NCBI RefSeq assembly: GCF_002561455.1 | Contig: NZ_NTUP01000001.1 | Location: forward strand, 1 to 64,000 | Length of the DNA stretch: 64,000 nt | Direction: 5' to 3' | Origin: Bacillus sp. AFS015802 | GTDB lineage: Bacteria > Bacillota > Bacilli > Bacillales > Bacillaceae_B | Position numbers and translations under genes: made by a program | Notes under the pieces: generated by a model | Database searches by the model: none | What the model was told of the DNA's origin: nothing | Seen by the model: the letters and a program-made list of their open reading frames with translations, nothing else | Shown: positions 45,028 to 54,528 of the stretch, piece by piece | Position numbering within the stretch: the first letter of the stretch is position 1 | How the letters are laid out: each line of letters starts with the position of its first letter

Positions 45028-46551
45028 TTATTCCGTCCTACCTTCAGCACGTTGCTCACGGATAACTTCAAGCCTGCTTTTCCCCATGAGGTACACAAAC
45101 AATACTGCTATTCCCAGGGGTATCAAGGCGTAGGCAAAAGTTGTCGTAATGGAGTCGGACATAGCGTTGGTAATCTTGGTTAGAACAAAATCAGGAATCT
45201 TCTCGCGCATTTCCGGTTCAAAGATACTTCTCGGATCACCTTGAAAGCTGCCCCCTGCCTCCTGCCCTTTGAAGGCACTTTCCAAATTAGAAGCAAAAAG
45301 TTTCGTTTGTAATGTTCCGTAAACCGTTATCCCAATGGTCATTCCAAGTGAACGGAAAAAGGCATTCGTCGAGTTAGCAGATCCTCTAAATCGCGGATCA
45401 AGCTTATGGATCGTTGCATTAGGCAATAATGAAAATGAAAAGCCCACTCCAAAACCACTTATGATCATGTAAAGGGTCAATAGCCATCTGCTCGTATCCG
45501 GACCCATCGTTGCCAGTAGGACCATCCCGGTAATAAAGGAAATGATGGAAACCCACATGATATTGCGATAGCTTGTTTTCGTCATCCGGATTCCTGCCAC
45601 AGCACTTCCCGCTACTGAACCCAGCATCAGCGGTGTTAAAATCAGTCCGGCGTTTGTCGCCGATCCACCATACACAGCCTGAACAAAGATCGGGATCAAA
45701 ATGGTCAAAATGATAAAGGCAGCCCCATACAGAAAAGCGAGTGCCTGTGCGGACGCAAATAATGGGCTTTTGAACATCCAAAAAGAAATGATCGGTTCAG
45801 ATGCTTTACGTTCAATCAATAAGAAACTGACAAAAAATATAAAGAAGGATCCAAACAATCCAATAATCTGCCATGAGGCCCAAGGGAATTCCTTACCGCC
45901 AAATTCCAGGGCAAACATCAGGCTCACCACGGCTATCACTAATGTAATCGCCCCTCCCCAATCAATACGCTGATCTGAGCGCTGAGGAGATTCTTTATAG
46001 GCAGTAGTGATGAAAAAGAGAGAGAGGAGTCCGATAGGCACATTGACATAAAAGATCCAATGCCAACTGAAATTATCTGTTAGAAAAGCTCCGATCAACG
46101 GTCCAAAAACAGAAGCAGAACCAAACACCGCACCGAGAAGACCTGTCATTTTCCCACGTTTCTCAGGCGGGAATAAATCGAATACAATCGTAAATGCGAT
46201 CGGAAGCAGTGCACCACCTCCGATTCCTTGAATGGCCCTGAATATACTCAGCTGAACAATGTCCTGAGCGATCCCGCAAAGTGCCGATCCAATCAAGAAG
46301 ATCGATAGACCGAATATGTAAAATCGTTTTCTCCCATACATATCAGATAGCTTACCGAATATCGGCATACCGGCCATGACCGCTACCATGTAGGCGCTCG
46401 TCACCCAGACAAACTTATCGAGGCCGCCAAGATCTGAAACGATGGATCCAAGTGCCGTAGCAACGATGGTGTTATCCATGGCTGACATGAGGATCCCTAA
46501 CAACAATCCGGCAAGTGCCAGTTTCATATTACTTTCTTTTGCAACCAACAC
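45028..46551 (-). CDS. DHA2-family (EmrB/QacA-type) MFS drug exporter
   Basis: A drug:H+ antiporter of about 507 residues with 14 membrane segments, resembling B. subtilis Mdr. Motif D1 (MDNTIVATALGSI), the loop signature GKLSDMYGRKR and motif C (GAVFGSASVFGPLIGAFLT) are all present. Substrates are probably hydrophobic cations or antibiotics. The likely start is GTG at 46551, 6 bases after GAAGG; the ATG at 46557 lies too close to that site. Confidence 0.9.
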   Translation of the reverse strand: MLVAKESNMKLALAGLLLGILMSAMDNTIVATALGSIVSDLGGLDKFVWVTSAYMVAVMAGMPIFGKLSDMYGRKRFYIFGLSIFLIGSALCGIAQDIVQLSIFRAIQGIGGGALLPIAFTIVFDLFPPEKRGKMTGLLGAVFGSASVFGPLIGAFLTDNFSWHWIFYVNVPIGLLSLFFITTAYKESPQRSDQRIDWGGAITLVIAVVSLMFALEFGGKEFPWASWQIIGLFGSFFIFFVSFLLIERKASEPIISFWMFKSPLFASAQALAFLYGAAFIILTILIPIFVQAVYGGSATNAGLILTPLMLGSVAGSAVAGIRMTKTSYRNIMWVSIISFITGMVLLATMGPDTSRWLLTLYMIISGFGVGFSFSLLPNATIHKLDPRFRGSANSTNAFFRSLGMTIGITVYGTLQTKLFASNLESAFKGQEAGGSFQGDPRSIFEPEMREKIPDFVLTKITNAMSDSITTTFAYALIPLGIAVLFVYLMGKSRLEVIREQRAEGRTE

Positions 46552-46643
46552 AATCATCCTTCCGTAAACAATATGATAACGTCTATTTTATTATAGAACT
46601 TTCTCCCTGATTGTCCAGACCGCCAACCCTTCAACTTTTTAAA

Positions 46644-46683
46644 GGCAAAAAAAACAGGGTACGTCAGCTGACGTACCCTGTTT
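46644..46683 (-). terminator. Perfect 32-bp palindromic terminator of the cold-shock gene
   Basis: Positions 46652-46667 are perfectly complementary to 46668-46683, with T8 following on the minus strand. Confidence 0.92.
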
Positions 46684-46700
46684 GGAAATATACGATTGGA

Positions 46701-46898
46701 TTACTTTTGAACGTTAGCCGCTTGTGGTCCACGAGCGCCTTCAACGATTTCAAATGTAACGTCTTGACCTTCTTCTAATGATTTGTATCCTTCACCTTGG
46801 ATAGCGGAGAAGTGAACAAAAACATCGTCTTGACCTTCAACTTCGATGAAACCGAAACCTTTTTCAGCGTTAAACCATTTAACTTTACCTTGTAACAT
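46701..46898 (-). CDS. cspB: Cold-shock protein (CspB-type)
   Basis: A 65-residue OB-fold RNA chaperone. RNP1 (KGFGFIEV) and RNP2 (VFVHFSAI) are intact, and the sequence is close to B. subtilis CspB/CspD. It binds single-stranded RNA and helps translation at low temperature. TAGGAGG lies before the ATG. The gene is preceded by a non-coding leader region on the minus strand, as usual for csp genes with long 5' untranslated regions. It ends in a perfect palindromic terminator. Confidence 0.97.
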   Translation of the reverse strand: MLQGKVKWFNAEKGFGFIEVEGQDDVFVHFSAIQGEGYKSLEEGQDVTFEIVEGARGPQAANVQK

Positions 46899-47083
46899 AA
46901 AACATGTACCTCCTAGTGCAGTTGCACATAAAAATATTTATATTCCTGCTCTGATTAAGATTCAAGACGAATGTTCTTCAATCATGTCTATTAACCGAAC
47001 AAAAATAACTATCTTTACTATAACAGATTCTTAAATAAAACTCAAGGAAGGAATGGGTCTAATTGTAAAATATGCAGTGCAAC

Positions 47084-47638
47084 CTACTCTACTGTTGCCT
47101 CTTGATTTTCTTTCGAATATAACTTCTTGATCATCCGTATTTGACCCCTGTGATTGATTTCATCTTCAAAGACATGAAACCATTTAAAGAAGTTGTTACC
47201 CTTTTGCCCATACCACCACTCTGTTTCTTCATATAACCATGCTTCATCCAGATTCTTAAATTGTTCGATTGTTTTCTTCCTTGTGCGTTGAAGGTTCTCA
47301 AGATAGTACTCTACAGAGTTTTCCTTTATGTCTTCAGCCGCCTTCTTTCCTAAACTTAACGCGGGTTCCAATTTCATCGCATATGCTTCCACTTCATCAT
47401 CCGTCAATTCTTCAAATGTCAGTGCCTGATAGATCCTCTCTACAGCATCAAAATGCGCGAGCAGCATCCCAATGGAATTCGCTTCATCATGACATCGATA
47501 ATCCAGCATTTCCACCGTCAGCTTTTCCACTTCTTGAATAGTGATGAATCTGGCATAATCCATCATGGAAAGCAGTAAAGAAAAGTCCTTTTTCAAGCCA
47601 TTTTTCTCTTTGATCAAAAACATAGAGTTCATTTCCAT
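47084..47638 (-). CDS. DinB/DUF664 superfamily protein
   Basis: A 184-residue four-helix-bundle protein. The putative metal-binding histidines are in LLAHFDAVERIYQ and FHVFEDEINHRGQIRMI, the DinB/DUF664 pattern (HxxxE and NHRGQ). Related proteins are thiol-dependent transferases; the present substrate is unknown. AAGGGGG lies 8 bases before the ATG. It is not part of an obvious operon. Confidence 0.82.
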   Translation of the reverse strand: MEMNSMFLIKEKNGLKKDFSLLLSMMDYARFITIQEVEKLTVEMLDYRCHDEANSIGMLLAHFDAVERIYQALTFEELTDDEVEAYAMKLEPALSLGKKAAEDIKENSVEYYLENLQRTRKKTIEQFKNLDEAWLYEETEWWYGQKGNNFFKWFHVFEDEINHRGQIRMIKKLYSKENQEATVE

Positions 47639-47736
47639 TATAAGTCCCCCTTGTGGTCTTCTTTTACTATATTGGATACAAAATGGAAATCCCCTTTATT
47701 TTTTGTCTATCTAGGGTTGGAAAGTTGAAATAAACT

Positions 47737-48129
47737 TCATTGTGTTTGATTTTGGGAGGATGACTTTAATAAATCACGAATTTCTCTAAGTAGTTCTTCT
47801 TTCTGATCTACCTTCGCATCTACCTTTACTTCTTCTTTCCTCTCCATCCTTTTATAGAAACGTACGATAATAAATATGACCCACGCTATCAGAAAGAAAT
47901 CCACTACATTTTGAATAAAAACTCCATAGGTAATCACTGCGTCACCGATTGAAACCTTTAGATCCTTAAAGCTGATGCCTCCAAGCAAAATACCAAGCAG
48001 GGGCATGACAATATCGTCTACGAGTGACTTAACAATCTTCCCAAAGGCGGCACCAATGATCACGGCCACAGCAAGATCAATGACATTCCCCTTTACGGCG
48101 AACTTTTTAAATTCCTGCCACATGTTCAT
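47737..48129 (-). CDS. mscL: Large-conductance mechanosensitive channel MscL
   Basis: A 130-residue homopentameric channel that opens under membrane tension and releases solutes on hypo-osmotic shock. The N-terminal amphipathic helix (MWQEFKKFAVKGN), TM1 with the gate (VIDLAVAVIIGAAFGKIVKSLVDDIVMP) and TM2 (about 70-95) are normal, followed by the charged C-terminal helix. It complements the osmolyte importer 4 kb away, but the two are not linked in an operon. Confidence 0.97.
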   Translation of the reverse strand: MNMWQEFKKFAVKGNVIDLAVAVIIGAAFGKIVKSLVDDIVMPLLGILLGGISFKDLKVSIGDAVITYGVFIQNVVDFFLIAWVIFIIVRFYKRMERKEEVKVDAKVDQKEELLREIRDLLKSSSQNQTQ

Positions 48130-48378
48130 TCTCCTTTCAGCAAAGCTTTAGAGCTTCTATTCGATATGAGGATTAGTTTCCCACAATTATACAAATTTAT
48201 ATGGTTGATTGGCATTCTTTCTGCTACACTGATCTTTCACAAGTTCAAGGAGTAAAGGAGAGATTACAAGCTATACCTATTGTAGAAAATGAGCTTGTAA
48301 AAAAATAATTACATTTTAACACATTCATTCAATCCTCTTTCAATTGTTATTGGTACAATTTTTCCGAGGAGTGATAGT

Positions 48379-48963
48379 ATGTTCTGGGTTTGGTTGGTCT
48401 TTGTATTTTACGCTATGTTTCTTGCGCCGGGAAAGGGTTTTGCAAGTGATCCCATCATCCAAGGCCTGCTCCAGGGGAAATTCAGTGAGGTGGAGCCTCT
48501 TGTTGTGACGGTCTTTATGTTTCTTGGGCTCTTTCCCTTGTTATTCGCTGCCCTATTACTACCGGTTGACCGGGACAACATGCCAGCTTGGCCTTTTATC
48601 CTTGGTGCATTTGCATTGGGGGCCTTCAGTCTTCTCCCCTATTTTTTCCTAAGGAAAGGGCATCATCGTCCCGTCTCTCGATCCCCAAGAGGGATTCATG
48701 CTTTGCTGTCATCAAAGGCTTTTAGCCTGCTTCTGATGATAATGGCACTTGCCTCGCTAACATACCTTGGACACGGTTTCTCACTCCATTCTTATTGGAG
48801 AGCGTTTCAAGATTCGAAGCTTGTCAGCGTCATGACTGTCGACTTCTTCATCTTACTTTGGCTTTCTTTTTATACGATGGATTCAATCTATAACATCAAG
48901 GATATGCGTTGGCTCTCGCTCGTACCCGTAATCGGACCTCTTATGTTACGATGGAAGAAATAA
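48379..48963 (+). CDS. Membrane protein of unknown function
   Basis: A 194-residue protein with about five membrane segments; between the third and fourth is a basic loop (RKGHHRPVSRSPRG). The pattern resembles DUF2834-like or YwaF-like small membrane proteins, but I cannot assign a family. The ATG follows GAGGAGTG. The DUF2164 gene begins 16 bases later, so the two are an operon. A 9-bp inverted repeat (48266-48274 with 48292-48300) lies upstream. Confidence 0.65.
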   Translation: MFWVWLVFVFYAMFLAPGKGFASDPIIQGLLQGKFSEVEPLVVTVFMFLGLFPLLFAALLLPVDRDNMPAWPFILGAFALGAFSLLPYFFLRKGHHRPVSRSPRGIHALLSSKAFSLLLMIMALASLTYLGHGFSLHSYWRAFQDSKLVSVMTVDFFILLWLSFYTMDSIYNIKDMRWLSLVPVIGPLMLRWKK

Positions 48964-48979
48964 AACAGGAGGTTTTCCC

Positions 48980-49231
48980 ATGAGGTTTACAAAGATACCA
49001 AAAGAACAGAAAGATGAAATGATTGGAAGGATTCAGAGCTTTTACTATGAACAAACAGGGGATGAAATCGGCGATCTGGGAGCTGAGAACTGGTTTGACT
49101 TCTTCATGAAAGAAATGGGTCCCTTCCTTTATAATAAGGGAGTGATGGATTCAAAGGAAGTGTTAATGGACAAAATTCTACTTCTTGAAGATGATCTGTA
49201 TGCCTTAAAAAGACCTGTCAGCCCTAAATGA
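48980..49231 (+). CDS. DUF2164 family protein
   Basis: An 83-residue soluble acidic protein. The sequence IPKEQKDEMIGRIQSFYYEQTGDEIGDLGAENWFDFF is the recognised DUF2164 core. Predicted fully helical. No function is known to me. AGGAGG precedes the ATG, and a terminator follows. It is the second gene of a two-gene unit with the membrane protein. Confidence 0.85.
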   Translation: MRFTKIPKEQKDEMIGRIQSFYYEQTGDEIGDLGAENWFDFFMKEMGPFLYNKGVMDSKEVLMDKILLLEDDLYALKRPVSPK

Positions 49232-49245
49232 CCGATTACATATAG

Positions 49246-49280
49246 AAGGAGCAGGGTGCCATGTACCCTACTCCTTTTTA
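49246..49280 (+). terminator. Terminator of the DUF2164 unit
   Basis: An 12-bp stem with one mismatch (49246-49257 with 49265-49276) is followed by T-rich sequence. It overlaps the 3' end of the convergent lipoprotein gene. Confidence 0.82.
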
Positions 49281-49717
49281 ACGTCATGAAGCACCTTGTC
49301 ATCAATACGGCCATTGTCATTGACGATTTCAATGGTGACAGCTTCTTTATCTTTGTTTTTTATTTCACTTATGATTTTCTCTATGTCTCCACTCTTTTTT
49401 ATATCGACTGTTTTTTCTACTTTAAACTCTTTTGAAGATTCTCCTTCTTTACGGCTCTTCAATTCTTCATCTGTATAAATCAGATCGGTTCCCAAAGCAT
49501 TTTTGATCGTTTTACCCTGCAGGAAAAAACGGGCACGAAACGGTGTATCCGGTTCCAATGCTTCATCCGTCAATATTCCGTAAAAGGTAACTGTGTCAGC
49601 TTCCTCATTTAGAGTTACACTGCCCTTTACGACCATGTCAGCTGCATTCCGGTTGCACCCGCTTAAAAGGATGGTTAGAAATATACCTGCAATCATGATT
49701 GCTCTTGACCCTTTCAC
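49268..49717 (-). CDS. Lipoprotein of unknown function
   Basis: A 149-residue lipoprotein with lipobox LLSGC (Cys21). The mature part begins with a beta-rich region (about 30-75) and ends Lys/Glu/Asp-rich. I do not recognise a family. It starts with GTG behind AAGGGGG at good spacing. It is the last gene before a 1-kb gene-poor stretch. Confidence 0.65.
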   Translation of the reverse strand: MKGSRAIMIAGIFLTILLSGCNRNAADMVVKGSVTLNEEADTVTFYGILTDEALEPDTPFRARFFLQGKTIKNALGTDLIYTDEELKSRKEGESSKEFKVEKTVDIKKSGDIEKIISEIKNKDKEAVTIEIVNDNGRIDDKVLHDVKKE

Positions 49718-50132
49718 TAGTTGTCCCCCTTACTTGTATGTGCACTATTATCTTACCAAAAGATTAATAAAATGCGCCAGAAACATTTTGTTTCCCATAC
49801 TAAATAAAAGGACCATTCTTTCTTATGCAAAGGATGAACGTATGATAATTAATGGGTTTTCCAGATAGGTGGGGATTGGAAGGATATGAATGAGGGTTTC
49901 CATCTAAATAGGATATGTTCCACTTTTGGGCAGCTCTCTAAAAGAAAAAGAATAGGCAGGTGGTTGGATCAACGGCCTCCATGTAATATCCATTCATTAC
50001 ATGGGGTGGGATTGCTTTTTTAGTCATTCTATCTTTACAGACCTATTTTTTCTGAATTGATCGTACCACCAATGGTAGCTGTCCACAAAACAAGTAAACG
50101 CTGTGTGACTAGACGGTTTCCAGGTTTAGGAA

Positions 50133-50225
50133 CTACTTTTTGAGATGCTTATTGCATACCGCCTTCAGAATAAACAACTTCTCCTGCACGCTTAACATTC
50201 TCCAGCATTTAGCACGAATGATCAT
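50133..50225 (-). CDS. Possible 30-aa basic peptide
   Basis: A short ORF starting with ATG about 8 bases after AGAGGGG. The peptide is basic with Cys and Trp (MIIRAKCWRML...NKHLKK). Nothing else supports it; it may be chance. Confidence 0.25.
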   Translation of the reverse strand: MIIRAKCWRMLSVQEKLFILKAVCNKHLKK

Positions 50226-50529
50226 GATCTTTTCCCCTCTCCTCTATATCATCATTTTTCACTTACTTCTCTTTACCTCCTCCCAACAAATTACAAACCA
50301 TTCAATTTGCTACAAATTGACAAACAAAAATACTTCCTCCGACAGATTGCCCTATCGAAAAAAGTATTAAATCGAAACATATGTCAATGCGTAAAGGTAA
50401 ATGTAGAATTTCTTTTTCACTTTTTTTGTTTTGCCTTTTTCTTAACAAAAATAATTATTCTATCAAACATAATTTGTAAAAATTACAAGTAAGTGAATTT
50501 TGTATTAGTTGTCCTGCAATATGTGGACC

Positions 50530-50660
50530 GTTCCTTTTCGCTCCAGGCACAAGATTCCCCCGGGGAGGATGTCAAGCCTCCTCGGGCTGAGGAGGCTCAA
50601 CTCACGCCCCGCGGAAAGCGAGCACCTGGAGTGGAAATCAACCAACACTTTCTCTTATTC
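50530..50660. repeat. GC-rich dispersed repeat with nested inverted repeats
   Basis: An outer inverted repeat (about 50537-50547 with 50625-50635) encloses a central 9-bp hairpin (50575-50583 with 50589-50597). The right end (about 50600-50660) matches, in reverse complement, the element at 9073-9115. G+C is far above the AT-rich surroundings. No coding capacity. It belongs to a family of repeats seen between genes in Bacillaceae. Confidence 0.7.
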
Positions 50661-50709
50661 AAGAACAAAATCATGAAAACCCTTATTTATTGCATTTAAT
50701 AAAGGAAAA

Positions 50710-51324
50710 TTATAGAAGTTTAACGAAGTGATGCAGGACACGGGCTGTGAGTCCCCAGATGACTTTGTCCTGGTAGTAGTAAAAATGTTCTTTCATATTT
50801 CTCGCCTGCCAGTCGTAGTTTTCGCCACCGGGAATTTGTTTGTAGGGAAAGCTCTCTTCCGGTTCCATTTTGAATTTAATATTATACAATTCCGGTTCTT
50901 TTTCACGCAGATAGGACAGGGGTGTTGTGAAAATCTCTTCCACCTCTGCTGAATTCGGCCGCAAATCTTCTAATGATACATTCAGCTTGCCTACATATGG
51001 ATAAATGATTGTCCCAAATGGGGACACCATATAATCAAGTGGATAAATGTCCGAGATGGCATTCTCTCCAATGCCGAGTTCTTCAGACGTCTCCCTCAAG
51101 GCAGCTGCCCTTTCATCGGAGTCACTCCGGTCGATTCTGCCACCCGGAAAACATATTTCCCCCGGCTGTCTTCTCATATTTAATGATCGGACTTCAAATA
51201 GAACATGAATATCACCTTTCACTTCGATCAAAGGAAGTAGAATAGCATATTCAGAAAATGTTTCACTTCCCAACACTTTAGGCGTTCTGTCCTTAAAACG
51301 CATCAGCAGCTCGTTCACATCCAT
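50710..51324 (-). CDS. NUDIX hydrolase, CoA pyrophosphatase type
   Basis: A 204-residue NUDIX enzyme. The Nudix box is GGRIDRSDSDERAAALRETSEELG (about 77-100), with the REtxEElG core intact. The preceding LMRFKDRTPKVLG and the LNMRRQPGEICFPGGRID segment are typical of the CoA diphosphatase subfamily (NudL), which splits CoA into phosphopantetheine and 3',5'-ADP. The gene starts just inside the edge of the GC-rich repeat region and is monocistronic. Confidence 0.85.
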   Translation of the reverse strand: MDVNELLMRFKDRTPKVLGSETFSEYAILLPLIEVKGDIHVLFEVRSLNMRRQPGEICFPGGRIDRSDSDERAAALRETSEELGIGENAISDIYPLDYMVSPFGTIIYPYVGKLNVSLEDLRPNSAEVEEIFTTPLSYLREKEPELYNIKFKMEPEESFPYKQIPGGENYDWQARNMKEHFYYYQDKVIWGLTARVLHHFVKLL

Positions 51325-51517
51325 TCTAATCCCCCTAACGATAATCTATTCTATGATTTTCTTTATTATAGTATGAACGGAATATAAGACCAAACCATAT
51401 GTATTCCACCGAAACATTACCACATATTACCACTGACTCTATGAAACTATGATATAATGATGATGCCTTCTGGATGAAGAGAAGGACCTTCAGTCAAAAT
51501 AGAAAGGATTTGAAAGC

Positions 51518-52132
51518 ATGTTTGGAAAAGTTGCTTCAGATGTATTAGGTTTAAGTGATATCGGCACGGTCATAAAGCCGATGGATTACGACAAGGCCGA
51601 TTCAGATGATTACATTATGCATGAAGATGGAGAAAAGATTTATTTCCTGATCAAATCCAAGTCCGATGAATACTGCTTTACAAACAAAGCCCTCATTCAC
51701 TTGGACGGGACCAGTGCAGCAAGCAAGAAACGGGTGCTCCGCCGCCTGGATTATTATAAATATCAACTCTCGAATGTCCTCCTTGAAACGGCAGGAACGG
51801 TCGATCTGGATGTTGAAATCAAGTTTAAGATCGGATCGGAAATCTATTCAATCGATGTTCATAAAAAACACTTAACAGAAGTTAAAGATCTATATAAATC
51901 CCTAATAAAAATCGGTGAGATCACGACTGACAATGGCATCTATTCTTCCTTCGCCAATGAGAGTCTTCAACTTGCTTCCTCAACATTGGGACAGGTAAAG
52001 ACCGAAGATGCGAATATAGTCGGGCAGTTTAAAGAGGTTAATCAATATGCCTTCAATTGGCTGTCAGATAAAAAGAAAGAATTTACCCTGAAAGACTTTG
52101 GTTTCGTATTTGAAAAATTCATACAAAACTAA
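51518..52132 (+). CDS. yvbH: PH-domain protein, YvbH-like
   Basis: A 204-residue soluble protein. The first 115 residues form a bacterial pleckstrin-homology-like domain (EKIYFLIKSKSDEYCFTNKALIHLDG is its core); the rest is a helical oligomerisation domain as in YvbH of B. subtilis. The function is unknown; PH-like domains in bacteria often mediate assembly into rings. GAAAGGATT precedes the ATG. It ends in a strong terminator and is a single gene. Confidence 0.85.
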   Translation: MFGKVASDVLGLSDIGTVIKPMDYDKADSDDYIMHEDGEKIYFLIKSKSDEYCFTNKALIHLDGTSAASKKRVLRRLDYYKYQLSNVLLETAGTVDLDVEIKFKIGSEIYSIDVHKKHLTEVKDLYKSLIKIGEITTDNGIYSSFANESLQLASSTLGQVKTEDANIVGQFKEVNQYAFNWLSDKKKEFTLKDFGFVFEKFIQN

Positions 52133-52140
52133 TTTGTATC

Positions 52141-52169
52141 ATCCGGCTGGGATTCAGCCGGATTTTTTC
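52141..52169 (+). terminator. Terminator of yvbH-like gene
   Basis: A 9-bp stem (52141-52149 with 52155-52163) has a 5-base loop and T6. Confidence 0.92.
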
Positions 52170-53151
52170 ATGGAACATCGGGTACTTGTGTGCCTTTCCA
52201 CTCCTGAACCCCATCATCTTCAATGATTCCCAACGTAACATCCGCTATATCAGGATCAGCTATTAACTTATCATGGATCGCAAACTTAATATCATCCGCT
52301 TCAGAGAGAGGTAACCCCTTCTTTAATTCAAGATACGATTCCACATGATAATAGCGGCCCTCCTGGGTGATCCTCAACTTAAAGATGTCGATGACAGCTT
52401 CATGTTCAAAAATAGCTGCGGCAATCCTGTCTTCCACTTCCTTTGGTGCTGCAACCCCAATCAGACCGACCATATTATCATAGCCGACCCTGAAGGCGAC
52501 CCCCACCATCAGGAACCCAATCATAATCGTCACAATCCCGTCCAGGAGTTGGAACGGAGAGAAATACGAAACAAGCACCGCTATCAATGCAAGTATGGCA
52601 CCCGATACAGCGACCAAGTCTTCATAGAAAACCAGTCTGGTTGGTGGTGCTGCCCGCTTTACGTACTTGAAGGCACCCGTTACAATCCCAGCTCCCCTGC
52701 TTTCCACGCGGGCTTCCTCACTGATTTCCTTCATCACTTTAAAAAGGATCGTTCCATCGATAATAATGTTCAAAAGCAATACGGAAACATTTATCCATAT
52801 CCCTTTAACATCTGCAGGATGCTTGAGTAGATGAAACCCTTCCCTAATGGTTTCATAAGCCATGACCGAAACGACAATGACCGCAATCATACAGAAGAGA
52901 TTGATCACGCGTCCGAAACCAGTAGGAAACTTTTCCGTCGGCCTTTTCTCTGAAAGTACACTTCCGATGAACACAAATCCTTGATTGACCGCATCGGCTA
53001 AGGAGTGCATGGCCGATGCAAACATGGCACCACTCCCACTGATGAAGAACGCCGCCCCCTTTGCGATCGCAAGGATCCCATTCCCCACCATAGCAAAGAA
53101 CGAAGATTTGTTTCCTTTTTTCACTAAAGAGAAAAATGACTCTTTACTCAC
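52168..53151 (-). CDS. Cation diffusion facilitator (CDF) family transporter, ZnT9-like branch
   Basis: A 327-residue transporter with about six membrane segments and a C-terminal cytoplasmic domain (about 240-315). TM2 has AMHSLADAVNQ and TM5 has FYEDLVAVSG, the form found in the SLC30A9/ZnT9-like branch instead of the HxxxD pair of zinc-exporting CDFs such as YiiP. So the metal-site geometry may differ and the ion cannot be assumed. The GTG at 53151 is 11 bases after AAGG and is preferred over the GTG at 53160. Confidence 0.85.
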   Translation of the reverse strand: MSKESFFSLVKKGNKSSFFAMVGNGILAIAKGAAFFISGSGAMFASAMHSLADAVNQGFVFIGSVLSEKRPTEKFPTGFGRVINLFCMIAVIVVSVMAYETIREGFHLLKHPADVKGIWINVSVLLLNIIIDGTILFKVMKEISEEARVESRGAGIVTGAFKYVKRAAPPTRLVFYEDLVAVSGAILALIAVLVSYFSPFQLLDGIVTIMIGFLMVGVAFRVGYDNMVGLIGVAAPKEVEDRIAAAIFEHEAVIDIFKLRITQEGRYYHVESYLELKKGLPLSEADDIKFAIHDKLIADPDIADVTLGIIEDDGVQEWKGTQVPDVP

Positions 53152-53309
53152 GAAGCTCACCGCCTTACGGTATTTTTAATCTTACAGGTAGTATCCCTCA
53201 ACTCTGTACTTTCATAAGTCAATTGACGAACCTTTTGAGCTTTTCTATACTGTAACAATGAGTATGAAATCATAAGAATTCGAATCTATTCAGGTCAGGA
53301 GTACAAACC

Positions 53310-54371
53310 ATGGACTTTACCATTCAGCATCTATCTTTTTATTTAATCCAGGTAGAAGGAAAAGGCGAAGAAGCCGATAAACGACATAAGCACTTCCAAA
53401 CGTTAACAGGGGCTGAGTATGAAGAGAGCCCTCTCAAAAGCTTTTTGGACGGAGAGTTGACGAAAATTGTCAAGAGAAAGGTAGACAGGCATTCAAAGTC
53501 AGAATCCGCTCCCACTAAAATCGGCCGTTTTGTTGTAGAACCCGGTCATGAGCTGACTTCGAATCCAAACTATAATTTATTTCACCGCACCCGTTATGCC
53601 GAGAATATAGAGGGTTTTCGAGAAGCGTGTGATCAGATTGTCCAAATGTACATAGAGGCGAGCGCCATTCGCGGGGGGGCTTTCCTGGTGGCTACCGCAA
53701 AGCTGACCAAATTCTTTGACGATCCCTTTTTGTTCATCATGAAATGTGATTTTGAACCAAAGGTTGCTACCATCACAGATGAAGCGACCCTGATTCATAA
53801 TGTCGAAATGGCGATTACGACGAAAAATATGAAATCCATCCAATATCCCTACATGCCTGAGGAAGGCATGATGGACTCTGCCGAAATCAAGATCCATCAA
53901 GCGTCACATGCGAGGTACTTTGAAGATTTCTTGAAATGGGTCGAGTATGAAAAGTCCATGCCCGAAATCGTGAAATCCCAAGTTTACGGGATGGTGAAGG
54001 AACATATCTCCGAAACGTACGCAGAAGAAAGTGACGAACGGGTCGAATTTGAAGAAGCCGTGGAAGAATGGGCGATCAGCCCTAAAAGGGAGCTTCAGGA
54101 AAGATTCACGACAGAGCAGGTTGTTGAAGCCACCTCACAAATCGTCGAGCAGTCCCCTGAAGTCGAGCTGAAAGTGAAGCTTGACCATGTTTCCGTGAAA
54201 GCCCTGCTTTCGGACTTTGGTGACAGCATTCATTTGGCGAAAGTGAACGGGCGTTACGTCCTCATGATCGAAAGTGAATCCGTCATGTTTGAAAAAGGTT
54301 TCTCCCCGCTGGAATTCTTAAAGCCTGACGAACTGCATGAAGTGATTCAGCGTATACAGGATAAGGAATAA
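53310..54371 (+). CDS. DUF3900 family protein
   Basis: A 353-residue soluble acidic protein. From the N-terminus (FTIQHLSFYLIQVEGKG) it matches the DUF3900 family of Bacillus. The overall plan, a nucleoid-associated-protein-like core (about 60-220) followed by a charged helical region and a small C-terminal domain, recalls YejK-like proteins, but that is only a suggestion. CAGGAGT precedes the ATG. No operon partners. Confidence 0.75.
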   Translation: MDFTIQHLSFYLIQVEGKGEEADKRHKHFQTLTGAEYEESPLKSFLDGELTKIVKRKVDRHSKSESAPTKIGRFVVEPGHELTSNPNYNLFHRTRYAENIEGFREACDQIVQMYIEASAIRGGAFLVATAKLTKFFDDPFLFIMKCDFEPKVATITDEATLIHNVEMAITTKNMKSIQYPYMPEEGMMDSAEIKIHQASHARYFEDFLKWVEYEKSMPEIVKSQVYGMVKEHISETYAEESDERVEFEEAVEEWAISPKRELQERFTTEQVVEATSQIVEQSPEVELKVKLDHVSVKALLSDFGDSIHLAKVNGRYVLMIESESVMFEKGFSPLEFLKPDELHEVIQRIQDKE

Positions 54372-54528
54372 GGTGGAGCCATGTTTAATCACATGGCTTT
54401 TTTTAAATGATTTTTCTGAGGAGTGAATACATTTAACATTAGATGTGGATTTCTCTTGTACAAATAAGCAATATAAAATAAAATTTAGTAAGAAAATTCT
54501 TTATCTTTCGAGAAAATGGGGATGACAG

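Larger units (their letters stand above)
49718..50709. other. Gene-poor stretch of about 1 kb
   Basis: There is no ORF of normal length with a credible start. Visible are a short inverted repeat near 49980-50005, a possible 30-aa ORF at 50133-50225, an inverted repeat (50329-50335 with 50362-50368), a very AT-rich tract (50395-50510), and the GC-rich dispersed repeat at 50530-50660. Confidence 0.6.

Noticed and set aside
49886-50023. 45-codon ORF beginning MNEGFHLNRICS
   Set aside because: The ribosome binding site is weak (GGAAGG with 2-base spacing), and the frame crosses an inverted repeat; there is no other support.
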